From the NCBI GenBank assembly GCA_016125555.1, contig WGLN01000007.1:1-64000 (forward strand): a stretch of DNA of 64,000 nucleotides, in the 5' to 3' direction. Positions 1 through 8,221 of this stretch are shown in pieces. The notes under the pieces are model-generated. The model had not been told where the DNA came from. It saw only the letters and a program-made list of their open reading frames with translations, and did not search any database. Position 1 is the stretch's first letter. Every line of letters starts with the position of its first letter. The translations under genes were made by a program, and so were the position numbers. The stretch comes from Porphyrobacter sp. (GTDB lineage: Bacteria; Pseudomonadota; Alphaproteobacteria; Sphingomonadales; Sphingomonadaceae).

Positions 1-2
1 CT

Positions 3-152
3 ACGGCGCTGAACCCCTCCGAGAACCTCCGCATGCACGTAGCTCCTGGGATTACTGTCGGTCATATGCCTCACTCTTACATAAGTGTGAGGAACTGTCC
101 GGTCATTTTGGGGGCCGCTTCACTACCTAATCAAGTTAGTCGATCAGATTGA
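3..152 (+). CDS. possible 3' end of an unrecognised upstream gene
   Basis: A reading frame enters from the left edge and stays open to a TGA at 150-152. Its product includes the segment MHVAPGITVGHMPHSYISV, which I do not recognise. It overlaps, one base out of register, the open frame that continues to 759. The two could therefore be two overlapping genes, or one gene split by a single-base shift near 130-150. The DNA is clearly less GC-rich than the rest of the window. Too short and too truncated to name. Confidence 0.25.
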   Translation, partial: TALNPSENLRMHVAPGITVGHMPHSYISVRNCPVILGAASLPNQVSRSD

Positions 153-759
153 TAGCCTTTCTCATCTGACTACACAGATTAAGACCCACATTCACGATAT
201 TCTCCGAGCATTTCAGGCCCAAGGGTTGGCTGGAAATTGGCGTAACACCGCTCCAAGCCATCTAAACTCTGGGAATATCAATCCTATCAGCATGCTCTCT
301 GCGGCAATTCGTCCTCACGTGAGCTACCCTGAAATTTCGGATGAGGAGAGAGAGGAAATTCTCTCCGAGGTGGCGCAGCTACGCGAGTGGCTTGAACAGC
401 ATCAAGTCGCTGATCAGGACTTTCTCCGGCAAGCAATGATTGATGGATTGCGTCAATTTGAGTTCAGGCTTAGCCGAGTCCGCTGGTTTGGGTATGGTTA
501 TGCGCTGAATAGCCTAAAGGATGTAATCGGTGCTTATTTTGCGCTTGAGCGAGGATATCTAGATGATGGTAGTATGCCGATCATCGGCGCTACTCTACAG
601 AAAGTTGGAGAGGGGCTAAAATCAATCTATCAAAAAGCCGGGTTCGCAAAAGATGCGGTTGAACGGACCGATTTCATCATAAGGGCTTATGGTGCAGCGT
701 CTATCTACATGAACGCACACAGTGGTGGGGTCACTGGCCTGCTTACGTTTTCAGGTTAG
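91..759 (+). CDS. hypothetical protein in AT-richer DNA; start unclear, possibly a frameshifted C-terminal part
   Basis: The frame is open from just after a TGA at 88-90 to a TAG at 757-759. The first conventional start inside it is TTG at 226, giving 177 residues, with only a weak AAGGG directly against it. The translation before TTG226 also looks protein-like (for example LTTQIKTHIHDILRAFQAQ), so the true protein probably begins earlier, perhaps in the other frame that ends at 152. The product is mostly helical with a charged stretch (EISDEEREEILSEV) and no signal peptide or membrane segment. I recognise no family. It converges on era with an 8-base gap. Its base composition, roughly half GC by eye, contrasts with the strongly GC-biased neighbours and suggests acquired DNA. 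Confidence 0.5.
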   Translation, partial: GTVRSFWGPLHYLIKLVDQIDSLSHLTTQIKTHIHDILRAFQAQGLAGNWRNTAPSHLNSGNINPISMLSAAIRPHVSYPEISDEEREEILSEVAQLREWLEQHQVADQDFLRQAMIDGLRQFEFRLSRVRWFGYGYALNSLKDVIGAYFALERGYLDDGSMPIIGATLQKVGEGLKSIYQKAGFAKDAVERTDFIIRAYGAASIYMNAHSGGVTGLLTFSG

Positions 760-767
760 TGTCCCAT

Positions 768-1688
768 TCACCGCACCCAGTCCAGCCCGATTTCCTCGAA
801 GATCTCCTTGTCCTCGGCCCAGTTCTCCGAGACCTTGACGTGGAGGAAAAGGTGGACCTTCACCCCCAGCACCTCGGACAACTCCTTCCTCGCCGCCTCG
901 CCGATCGCCTTGATGCGTGAGCCGCCCTTGCCGAGCACGATCGCGCGCTGGTTGTCGCGGGTCACCACGATCTGCTGGTGGATTTCGATGCTGCCGTCCT
1001 TGCGCACCTCGTATTTCTCGGGCCGCACCGCGCTGTCGTAGGGCAGTTCCTCGTGGAGCTGCTGGTAGAGCTGTTCGCGGGTGATCTCGGCGGCGAGCAG
1101 GCGTTCGGAGGCGTCGGAGACCTGGTCTTCCGGATACATCCACACGCCCTCGGGCATCATCCTGGCCAGCGTCTCCTTCATCTCGGGCACGCCCTCGCCG
1201 GTGAGGGCGGAGACGAAGAATACCTCGGCAAAATCGACCTTGCCGGTGAGTTCCTGCGCCAGCGCCAGCAGCGGCTCCTTCTTCGCGCGGTCGACCTTGT
1301 TGAGGACGAGGATCTTGCGCTCCGGACGGGTCGCCAGTGTCTCCAGCAGCGGTTCAAGTTCATGCCGGCGCTGCTTGATCGGATCGACCAGCAGCAGCAC
1401 CGCGTCCGCGGCCTCCGCGCCTTCCCACGCGGCGCTCACCATCGCCCGGTCGAGCCGGCGGCGCGGGGCGAAGATGCCCGGCGTGTCGACCAGGATCATC
1501 TGCACCGGCGTGCCGTCGGCAAGGTCATGCAACGCTATGCCCAGCATCCTTGCGCGGGTGGTCTGCGCCTTGGCGCTGGTGATCGCGACCTTCTGGCCGA
1601 CAAGGCTGTTCACCAGCGTCGATTTGCCCGCGTTGGGGGCGCCGAGCACGGCGACGACGCCGCAGCGGGTGGGGGGAGTGTCACTCAT
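768..1688 (-). CDS. era: GTPase Era
   Basis: Era is an essential GTPase that binds 16S rRNA and helps 30S subunit maturation. The 306-residue product has the G1 loop GAPNAGKS at 16-23, the G3 motif DTPG at 68-71, the G4 motif NKVD at 130-133 and an SAL G5 element. A C-terminal KH domain carries the RNA-binding GKGGSRIKAIG turn. Length is normal for the family (about 300). It is the last gene of the lepB-rnc-era set, all on the minus strand, but it is separated from rnc by about 100 bases holding a parS-like site. Identification is secure. Confidence 0.97.
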   Translation of the reverse strand: MSDTPPTRCGVVAVLGAPNAGKSTLVNSLVGQKVAITSAKAQTTRARMLGIALHDLADGTPVQMILVDTPGIFAPRRRLDRAMVSAAWEGAEAADAVLLLVDPIKQRRHELEPLLETLATRPERKILVLNKVDRAKKEPLLALAQELTGKVDFAEVFFVSALTGEGVPEMKETLARMMPEGVWMYPEDQVSDASERLLAAEITREQLYQQLHEELPYDSAVRPEKYEVRKDGSIEIHQQIVVTRDNQRAIVLGKGGSRIKAIGEAARKELSEVLGVKVHLFLHVKVSENWAEDKEIFEEIGLDWVR

Positions 1689-1724
1689 GCATCATCCATT
1701 GGCGCGCGCGCGGCGGGGCGCAAG

Positions 1725-1740
1725 TGTTTCACGTGGAACA
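1725..1740. other. parS-like ParB binding site
   Basis: The 16-mer TGTTTCACGTGGAACA fits the widely conserved chromosomal parS pattern TGTTNCACGTGNAACA at every fixed position. It is palindromic apart from one base pair. It lies in the gap between era and rnc. By eye I found no second copy in the window. ParB (Spo0J) proteins load at such sites, which cluster near replication origins, so this hints that the window may be origin-proximal. That inference rests on one site. Confidence 0.75.
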
Positions 1741-1759
1741 TCACGAAAACAGCCCCAAG

Positions 1760-1791
1760 TCGGGCGAAATCGGGCCTAACTCGGGCGTAAC
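1760..1791. repeat. three tandem ~10-11 bp units beginning TCGGGC
   Basis: Three consecutive units start with TCGGGC (TCGGGCGAAA, TCGGGCCTAAC, TCGGGCGTAAC) and abut the rnc stop codon. The rnc coding end continues the pattern in inverted form (CCCGA). This is a short repeat of unknown significance beside the parS-like site. Confidence 0.45.
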
Positions 1792-2475
1792 TCACCCGAA
1801 GCGTTCAAGGAAGGCCTTGGCGGCGAGGCGCTCGGCCTCGCCCTTGCTGTTCGCGGTCGCCTCGGCCTCGCCGACATTGCGGATGCTGACGCGGACGGTG
1901 AAGCGCGCCGCGTGGTCGGGGCCGGAGCGGTCCACCACTTCGTAGCTCGGCATCTGGCGCTTGTTGCCCGCGGCCCATTCCTGCAGCGCGCTCTTGGGAT
2001 GCTTGGCCTTGCCGACATCGCCTTCCAGCTCGCGCGCCCACAGGCGATAGACCATCGCCTGCGCGGCATCGAAACCGCTTTCGATGAAGCAGGCGCCGAT
2101 CAGCGCCTCCATCACGTCGCCGAGGATCTTGTCGCTGTCCGCCCCGCCATCGTCGCGCGCCTGCTTGCCGAGGCGGATGTGGGCGGGCAGGCCGATATTG
2201 CGGGCAATCCGCGCACAGGTGGCGCCGCTGACGAGGGCATTCAGCCGCTGCGACAGCCTGCCCTCGGGCGCGTCGCCCGCGCGGTACAGCCAGCTCGCCA
2301 CCGACAGGCCGAGCACCCGGTCGCCGAGGAACTCGAGCCGCTGGTAATCGCGCGCGCCGCCTCCTGCGCCGTTGAAACTGCCGTGGGTCAGCGCCTCGAG
2401 CCACGGCGCCTCGTTGCCGACGGCAAAGCCCTGCGCTTCCAGCCAGTCGCGGGTCGCCGGGTCGAGGCCGCTCAC
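1792..2475 (-). CDS. rnc: ribonuclease III
   Basis: RNase III cleaves double-stranded RNA in rRNA precursors and other structured transcripts. From the GTG at 2475 the product is 227 residues, the usual size. The nuclease signature RLEFLGDRVLGL is at about 46-57 and includes catalytic-region E48 and D52. The second acidic cluster DKILGDVMEALIGA follows, then a C-terminal double-stranded RNA-binding domain (HPKSALQEWA to the end). The GTG start overlaps the lepB stop (GTGA), so the genes are translationally coupled. A much longer open frame upstream exists but is lepB read in another frame. Confidence 0.95.
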   Translation of the reverse strand: MSGLDPATRDWLEAQGFAVGNEAPWLEALTHGSFNGAGGGARDYQRLEFLGDRVLGLSVASWLYRAGDAPEGRLSQRLNALVSGATCARIARNIGLPAHIRLGKQARDDGGADSDKILGDVMEALIGACFIESGFDAAQAMVYRLWARELEGDVGKAKHPKSALQEWAAGNKRQMPSYEVVDRSGPDHAARFTVRVSIRNVGEAEATANSKGEAERLAAKAFLERFG

Positions 2476-3329
2476 AGCGTCTCTCCGATCCGTTCCCAGC
2501 GTGCCGCGGAAAACCACGTCCAGGGCTTCAGCCATTCGGCGCTGCCATCGGTCGACCAGACGACCAGCATCGCGCGGCCCACCAGCAGACTTTCGGGCAC
2601 CATCCCCACCGCATCCCCCGCCGCGGCCGGCCAGCGGCTGTCGCGCGAATTGTCGCGGTTGTCGCCCATCACGAAGATCATGCCTTGGGGCACGGTGCGC
2701 GGCGCGATGTCGTCGCCCGCGGTGGTGCCGAAATCGAGCACGTCGTAGCTCTTGCCGCCGGGCAGCGTCTCGCGCAGGCGGTGATAGACGCAGGCCTCGC
2801 GCCCGTCCGCCGCGCGGCCCGGATCGCCGCCCCACGCGCAGCCGGTATTGGGCGAAAGCGGGACGAGGAAATCGCTGGTTGGGCGCTGGGGCAGCGGCTT
2901 GCCGTTGAGCACCACCCGTCCGCCCGCCGTCCCCACACTGTCACCCGGCAGGCCGATCACCCGCTTGATGTAGTCTCGCCCGTCGACCGGATGCTTGAAG
3001 ATCACGATGTCGCCGCGCTGCGGCGCGTGGCCGAGCAGGCGCCCTTCGGGCAGCGGCAGGCGAAAGGGCAGGGATTCGCGCGACCAGCCATAGGGCCACT
3101 TCGCCGCGAGCAGGTAATCGCCGTTCATCAGCCGCGGCAGCATCGATTCCGACGGGATCGAGAAGGGCGAGAACACCAGCGTGCGGAACACCAGCACCAG
3201 CACCAGCAGCTTGACGATGAACCACGCGAAGCTGCCCCAGCCATCGCGGGCGGCCTCGCGCGGCAGCGGCGCTTCGTCCCGCCCGGCAGGCGGCGCATCG
3301 CCGCCGGAAGATTGGCTCTTAACATCCAT
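2472..3329 (-). CDS. lepB: signal peptidase I
   Basis: LepB removes Sec and Tat signal peptides on the periplasmic face of the inner membrane. The 285-residue product has a hydrophilic N-terminus, one membrane segment at about 34-53, the nucleophile motif PSESMLP with Ser62, and the general base Lys122 in DYIKRVIGLPGD. A later MGDNRDNSRDSR box completes the S26 signature. It is the first gene of the lepB-rnc-era set and overlaps rnc by four bases. It is divergent from pgi with about 50 bases between the starts. Confidence 0.96.
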   Translation of the reverse strand: MDVKSQSSGGDAPPAGRDEAPLPREAARDGWGSFAWFIVKLLVLVLVFRTLVFSPFSIPSESMLPRLMNGDYLLAAKWPYGWSRESLPFRLPLPEGRLLGHAPQRGDIVIFKHPVDGRDYIKRVIGLPGDSVGTAGGRVVLNGKPLPQRPTSDFLVPLSPNTGCAWGGDPGRAADGREACVYHRLRETLPGGKSYDVLDFGTTAGDDIAPRTVPQGMIFVMGDNRDNSRDSRWPAAAGDAVGMVPESLLVGRAMLVVWSTDGSAEWLKPWTWFSAARWERIGETL

Positions 3330-3378
3330 TGCTCATGGCCTTAGTCGCAGCCGCGGACATGCGCAAAGGGGAACGGTG

Positions 3379-4941
3379 ATGAGCGGACGGGGCGGAACAC
3401 GGGACGAGGGCGGGATCGCGGCAGCGTGGGAGCGGCTGCGGGCGCTCGAAACGCCCCGGCTGGCGGCGCTGTTCGCCGGGGACGATGCCCGCGTCGCGGC
3501 GATGACCCGGCGCATTGTCTGGCACGCCGGGCCGGACAGCGACGCCGAGGCGGGGATGCGCATCGATTTTTCCAAGACGCATCTCGGCGACAACGAGCTC
3601 GCCGCCTTCGAGGCGCTGGCCGAGGCATCGGGCTTCGCCGCCGCGCGCGAGGCGCTGTTTTCCGGCGGGATCGTCAACCCCACCGAGGGGCGCGCGGCCA
3701 CCCACGGCGCGCTGCGGGGCAGCGGCACGCCCGCCCAGGTCGAGGAGGCCGAGGCGCTGCTCGCCCGCATGGGGATGCTGGTCGAGGCGATCCACGAGGG
3801 CGCGCTGGGCGAGATCCGCCACTGCATCGCGATCGGCATCGGCGGATCGGCGCTGGGCCCCGCGCTCGCCGTCGACGCGCTGACCCGCGACCTCGCGCTG
3901 GTCGATGTGCACGTCGTCTCCAACATCGACGGGCTGGCGCTCGAACAGGCGTTTGCCGCCTGCGATCCGGCGAGGACGCTGATCGCGGTCGCCTCCAAGA
4001 CCTTCACCACGATCGAGACCATGACCAACGCCGACAGCGCGCTGAAATGGCTCGCGGAAAGCGGCGTCGCGGACCCGGGCGGGCGCGTGGTGGCGCTGAC
4101 CGCCTCGCCCGAGAAGGCGGTCGAATGGGGGGTGGACGAGACCCGCGTTCTGCCCTTCCCCGAAAGCGTCGGCGGGCGCTATTCGCTGTTCTCCAGCATC
4201 GGCTTCCCGGTCGCGCTGGCGGTGGGGATGGAAGAATTCGCCGCGATGCTCGCCGGGGCCAAGGCGGTCGACGATCATTTCCGTTCCGCCGAAGGCCGCG
4301 CCAACGCCCCGCTGCTCGCCGCCTTCGCCGACCAGTTCTACACGCGGCTGAAGGGCTGCCAGACGCGGGCGGTGTTCGCCTATGACGAACGCCTCGCGCT
4401 GCTGCCCGACTATCTCCAGCAGCTCGAGATGGAATCGAACGGCAAGTCCGTGACGGTGGAGGGCGCACCCGTGGACGGGCCGACCGCGCCGGTCACCTGG
4501 GGCGGGGTGGGCACCGATGCGCAGCACGCGGTGTTCCAGCTGCTCCACCAGGGCACGCACCTTGTCCCGGTGGACTTCATCGCTGCAATCGCGCCCGGCG
4601 ACGATCTCGATCCCGCGCATCACCGCACGCTGCTGATGAACTGCCTTGCACAAGGCGCGGCGCTGATGGCGGGCAAGGCCTCGGAGGACCCGGCGCGCGC
4701 CTATCCCGGCGACCGGCCCTCGACCACCTTCCTGCTCGACGATTGCGACGCCGCGGCGCTGGGCGCGCTGATCGCCTTCCACGAACACCGCACCTTCGCC
4801 AATGCGGTGCTGATGGGGATCAACCCCTTCGACCAGTTCGGGGTCGAACTCGGCAAGGCGATCGCCAAGCAGATCGACGCGGGCGAGGGCGATTTCGACC
4901 CGTCAACCCGCGCGCTCATGATGGCGGCGGGGCTGACCTAG
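3379..4941 (+). CDS. pgi: glucose-6-phosphate isomerase
   Basis: This enzyme interconverts glucose-6-phosphate and fructose-6-phosphate. I chose ATG 3379 because AAAGGGGA precedes it and the longer open frame runs back into divergent lepB. The product has 520 residues. It contains the sugar-phosphate binding segments GIGGSALGPALAVDAL and SKTFTTIETMTN, the family signature VGGRYSLFSSIGFP, ESNGK, and the TDAQHAVFQLLHQGTHLVP block with its catalytic His. INPFDQFGVELGK, the second PROSITE-type signature, lies near the C-terminus. It appears to stand alone, followed by a 272-base gap. Confidence 0.96.
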   Translation: MSGRGGTRDEGGIAAAWERLRALETPRLAALFAGDDARVAAMTRRIVWHAGPDSDAEAGMRIDFSKTHLGDNELAAFEALAEASGFAAAREALFSGGIVNPTEGRAATHGALRGSGTPAQVEEAEALLARMGMLVEAIHEGALGEIRHCIAIGIGGSALGPALAVDALTRDLALVDVHVVSNIDGLALEQAFAACDPARTLIAVASKTFTTIETMTNADSALKWLAESGVADPGGRVVALTASPEKAVEWGVDETRVLPFPESVGGRYSLFSSIGFPVALAVGMEEFAAMLAGAKAVDDHFRSAEGRANAPLLAAFADQFYTRLKGCQTRAVFAYDERLALLPDYLQQLEMESNGKSVTVEGAPVDGPTAPVTWGGVGTDAQHAVFQLLHQGTHLVPVDFIAAIAPGDDLDPAHHRTLLMNCLAQGAALMAGKASEDPARAYPGDRPSTTFLLDDCDAAALGALIAFHEHRTFANAVLMGINPFDQFGVELGKAIAKQIDAGEGDFDPSTRALMMAAGLT

Positions 4942-5213
4942 GTCTCTAAGCTCCCCACGGGGAAGGGCTTCACGGTCGGGCGCCGGCCAAGAACAAAGCG
5001 CCTATTCGATTGACTTTTGGCGCGCGCTTCCCCATCTGGCCGCCATCGAAGCGCGCATGCCAGCGTGAAGCGGCGGACATCATGACATCGTCCGCCCCGG
5101 CCGCGCCTCGGTCTTTCCCAAGGACTTCCCTTTTCACGCGGGCGGTTTGAACCCCCGCGCCGCGCGCCCCTGATGGGCCTGCGCGTCGCAGATTATTTGC
5201 GAGTTTCAACACT
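4942..5213 (+). promoter_or_regulatory. long leader of the DEAD-box helicase gene with a hairpin at 5072-5096
   Basis: This is a 272-base gap between pgi and the helicase. It contains a perfect 7-bp stem, GGCGGAC at 5072-5078 and GTCCGCC at 5090-5096, with an 11-base loop. The helicase start codon lacks a recognisable Shine-Dalgarno sequence (TTTCAACACTATG). Long structured leaders are known for some cold-inducible DEAD-box helicases; whether that applies here is inference. No coding sequence is supported in the gap. Confidence 0.35.
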
Positions 5214-6692
5214 ATGACCACTTTCGCCGATCTCGGGCTGTCGCAGCCCGTTCTCCAGGCCCTCGACATGAAGGGCTATTCCACCCCGACCCCGATCCAG
5301 GAACAGGCCATCCCGCCCGTTCTCAAGGGCCGCGACCTGCTCGGCATCGCGCAGACCGGCACCGGCAAGACCGCCGCCTTCATGCTGCCCAGCATCGACC
5401 GGCTGCGCGAGGCGGACAGGCAGATCCCGTTCAAGTCGTGCCGCATGCTGGTGCTCGCCCCGACCCGCGAACTCGCGGTCCAGATCGGCCAGAGCGCCAA
5501 GGACTATGGCGCGCTCGCGGGCCTCAAGGTGCAGGTGATCGTCGGCGGCACGTCTGTCGGCAAGGATCGCAACAAGCTGCACCGTGGCACCGACATCCTC
5601 GTCGCCACCCCGGGCCGCCTGCTCGACCTCGTCGACCAGAAGGCGTTCAACCTGTCTGGCATCGAGGTTCTGGTGCTTGACGAGGCCGACCAGATGCTCG
5701 ACCTCGGCTTCATCCACGCGCTGCGCAAGATCCGCGAACTGGCGCCCAAGGAGCGCCAGACGCTGTTCTTCAGCGCCACCATGCCCAAGGCGATCAAGGA
5801 GTTGGTGAGCGGCTTCTGCAACAATCCCGTGCAGGTTTCGGTCACTCCCGAAAGCACCACCGCCGAACGCATCGACCAGTACCTGTTCATGGTCCAGCAG
5901 GACGAGAAGCTGGCCCTGCTCGAAATGATCCTGAAGGGCCGCCATGCGGTGCCCGGCGAGTTCGAGCGGGTGCTGATCTTCACCCGCACCAAGCACGGCG
6001 CGGACCGCGTGGTGAAGAAGCTGGCGCAAGGCGGCATCGAATCGAACGCGATCCACGGCAACAAGTCGCAGCCGCAGCGCCAGCGCGCCCTGGACGAGTT
6101 CCGCAAGGCGCGTGTGCCGGTGCTGATCGCGACCGACGTCGCCGCGCGCGGGATCGACATCCCGGGCGTTAGCCACGTCATCAATTACGAGCTGCCCAAC
6201 GTGCCCGAGCAATATGTCCACCGCATCGGCCGCACCGCGCGCGCGGGGCGTGACGGGGTGGCGATTGCGTTCTGCGCCGAGGACGAGCGCGCCTATCTCA
6301 AGGACATCCGCAAGACCACGGGTGCGGAGCTCGAACGCCTGCCGCTGCCGGACAATTTCCGTGCGGTGGTGGAAGGCGTCGGCCCCGACAAGCCCGCGCC
6401 CCGCCAGCCGCAAAAGCGCGTCCAGCCTCGCCCGGTGGGCCAGCGTGGGGGCGCCAAGGGCGAACAGCGCGGTGAGCGCCGGCCCCAGCAGGGCGAAGCG
6501 CGCCGCGGCGAGGGCGAACGCCGTCCGCAGCAGGGCAAGCCCGGCGGCGGCCAGCGCCACGCCGGGGGCGGTCGCCCTTCGGCAGAGGGCCAGAGCCGCG
6601 GCGGCAACGGCGGCGGCCAGAACCGCGGCGGGCGCGGCCGGGGTCGCGGTCGCTCGGGCGGCGGCGGACGTTCGCGTTCGGCCAGCGCCTGA
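5214..6692 (+). CDS. DEAD-box ATP-dependent RNA helicase, RhlE-like
   Basis: The product probably remodels RNA structure in ribosome assembly or mRNA turnover. The 492-residue protein has the Q motif region (TPTPIQEQAI), Walker A AQTGTGKT at 46-53, DEAD at 156-159, SAT, and the helicase C-terminal motifs including ARGIDIPGV and HRIGRTARAG. From about residue 390 to the end the sequence is low-complexity, rich in Gly, Arg and Gln with RGG-type repeats (GGGQRHAGGG, RGRGRGRSGGGG), typical of RNA-binding tails. The N-terminal third most resembles RhlE, but RhlE, DeaD and SrmB types are hard to separate by eye. Confidence 0.93.
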   Translation: MTTFADLGLSQPVLQALDMKGYSTPTPIQEQAIPPVLKGRDLLGIAQTGTGKTAAFMLPSIDRLREADRQIPFKSCRMLVLAPTRELAVQIGQSAKDYGALAGLKVQVIVGGTSVGKDRNKLHRGTDILVATPGRLLDLVDQKAFNLSGIEVLVLDEADQMLDLGFIHALRKIRELAPKERQTLFFSATMPKAIKELVSGFCNNPVQVSVTPESTTAERIDQYLFMVQQDEKLALLEMILKGRHAVPGEFERVLIFTRTKHGADRVVKKLAQGGIESNAIHGNKSQPQRQRALDEFRKARVPVLIATDVAARGIDIPGVSHVINYELPNVPEQYVHRIGRTARAGRDGVAIAFCAEDERAYLKDIRKTTGAELERLPLPDNFRAVVEGVGPDKPAPRQPQKRVQPRPVGQRGGAKGEQRGERRPQQGEARRGEGERRPQQGKPGGGQRHAGGGRPSAEGQSRGGNGGGQNRGGRGRGRGRSGGGGRSRSASA

Positions 6693-6721
6693 GGCGTAAC
6701 CGGAAAGCCCCGCGCGGCGAA

Positions 6722-6738
6722 CCTCCCGTAGCGGGAGG
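6722..6738. terminator. hairpin after the helicase gene
   Basis: A perfect 7-bp stem CCTCCCG/CGGGAGG with a 3-base loop lies 29 bases after the helicase stop. No T-run follows, so termination activity is uncertain. Confidence 0.4.
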
Positions 6739-6808
6739 CGCGCCTCGCGGTTGGCATCCCCGTCGCCATCGGCCATAGCGCGCCCAACCGACAGGAGGAC
6801 GCGCGCGC

Positions 6809-8161
6809 ATGGCCGATACATATGACTATGATCTCTTCACCATCGGTGCGGGCTCGGGCGGGGTGCGCGCCAGCCGCGTCGCCGCCGCGCACGGTGCGCG
6901 GGTCGCGGTGGCCGAGGAATACCGGGTCGGCGGCACCTGCGTGATCCGCGGCTGCGTGCCCAAGAAGATGCTCGTCTACGGCGCCCATTTCGCCGAGGAC
7001 CTCGAGGACGCCAAGAGCTTCGGCTGGACCATCGGCGAGAAGCGCTTCGACTGGGCGACCCTGCGCGATCATGTGCAGAATGACGTGACCCGGCTCGAAG
7101 GGCTCTACGGCCAGACGCTCTCCAACCATGATGTCACCGTCTTTCCCGAGCGCGCCACGATCACCGGCGATCACCAGATCACGCTGGCGAGCGGCAAGGT
7201 CGTGACCGCAAAGACCATCCTCATCGCCACCGGCGCGCGCCCGCACGTGCCCGACTTCCCCGGCAACGAGCACGCCATCACCTCGAACGAGGCGTTCCAC
7301 CTCGCGGAAATCCCGCGCCGCATCCTGATCGTCGGCGGGGGCTATATCGCCAATGAATTCGCCGGCATCTTCAACGAGTTCGGCAGCAAGGTGACGATCG
7401 CGAACCGTTCCGACACGATCCTGCGCGGCTATGACGAGAGCCTGCGCGACCGGCTGCTCCAGATCTCGATGGTGAAGGGCATCGAGTTCTGCTTCAACGC
7501 CGAGTTCGAGCGGGTCGAGAAGACCGCCGAGGGGTGTCTCAGGGTCAAGCTGACCGGGCAGGAGGAGCGCGAGTTCGACGTCGTGATGCTCGCCACCGGC
7601 CGGGTGCCGAACATCGAGGGGCTGGGGCTGGAAACCGTCGGGGTGGAATGCGGCAAGCGCGGCCAGATCGTGGTCGACGCATACAGCCGCACCAATGTCG
7701 ATTACATCTATGCCGTGGGCGACGTGACCGACCGCGTGCAGCTCACCCCGGTCGCGATCCGCGAAGGCCAGGCCTTCGCCGATTCCGTCTTCGGCCCCGG
7801 CGAGCCCTATGCGGTCGACCATTCCTGCGTGCCGAGCGCCGTGTTCAGCCACCCGCCCATCGCCGCGGTCGGCATGACCGAGGGACAGGCCCGCAACACG
7901 CTCGGCTCGGTCAAGGTCTACCAAGCCGATTTCCGCCCGATGAAGAACGTCGTCGCCGGGCGCAACGAGCGCAGCCTCTACAAGATGATCGTCGATGCCG
8001 CGAACGACCGGATCGTCGGCATCCACATGATCGGCCCCGAAGCGCCCGAAATCATGCAGGCCGCCGCGGTCGCGGTGAAGGCGGGGCTGACCAAGGCCGA
8101 TTTCGACGCGACGGTCGCGATCCACCCGACCATGGCCGAGGAGCTGGTGCTCTTCAAATAG
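6809..8161 (+). CDS. gor: glutathione-disulfide reductase
   Basis: This FAD enzyme reduces oxidised glutathione with NADPH in the cytoplasm. The 450-residue product begins with an FAD-binding GAGSGG (13-18) and has the redox disulfide GGTCVIRGCVPKK with Cys44 and Cys49. A second Rossmann motif is GGGYIANEFAGIFNEFG. Near the C-terminus is the dimer-interface His-Pro-Thr motif (AIHPTMAEE). RSD after the NADP fold supplies an Arg suited to the 2'-phosphate of NADPH. A good AGGAGG-like sequence (CAGGAGGACG) precedes the ATG. The CVIRGCVPKK form is typical of alphaproteobacterial and plant-type Gor. Confidence 0.93.
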   Translation: MADTYDYDLFTIGAGSGGVRASRVAAAHGARVAVAEEYRVGGTCVIRGCVPKKMLVYGAHFAEDLEDAKSFGWTIGEKRFDWATLRDHVQNDVTRLEGLYGQTLSNHDVTVFPERATITGDHQITLASGKVVTAKTILIATGARPHVPDFPGNEHAITSNEAFHLAEIPRRILIVGGGYIANEFAGIFNEFGSKVTIANRSDTILRGYDESLRDRLLQISMVKGIEFCFNAEFERVEKTAEGCLRVKLTGQEEREFDVVMLATGRVPNIEGLGLETVGVECGKRGQIVVDAYSRTNVDYIYAVGDVTDRVQLTPVAIREGQAFADSVFGPGEPYAVDHSCVPSAVFSHPPIAAVGMTEGQARNTLGSVKVYQADFRPMKNVVAGRNERSLYKMIVDAANDRIVGIHMIGPEAPEIMQAAAVAVKAGLTKADFDATVAIHPTMAEELVLFK

Positions 8162-8221
8162 GTTGCGATGCGAAACCTATCTGCTATGAGGGGGTGAAGG
8201 CGCAAATTGGGGAGCAGGCGC

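Noticed and set aside
1724-1945. Plus-strand frame starting MFHVEH over the parS-like site
   Set aside because: It runs antisense into rnc and has no ribosome site. The HVEH residues arise only from the parS-like sequence.
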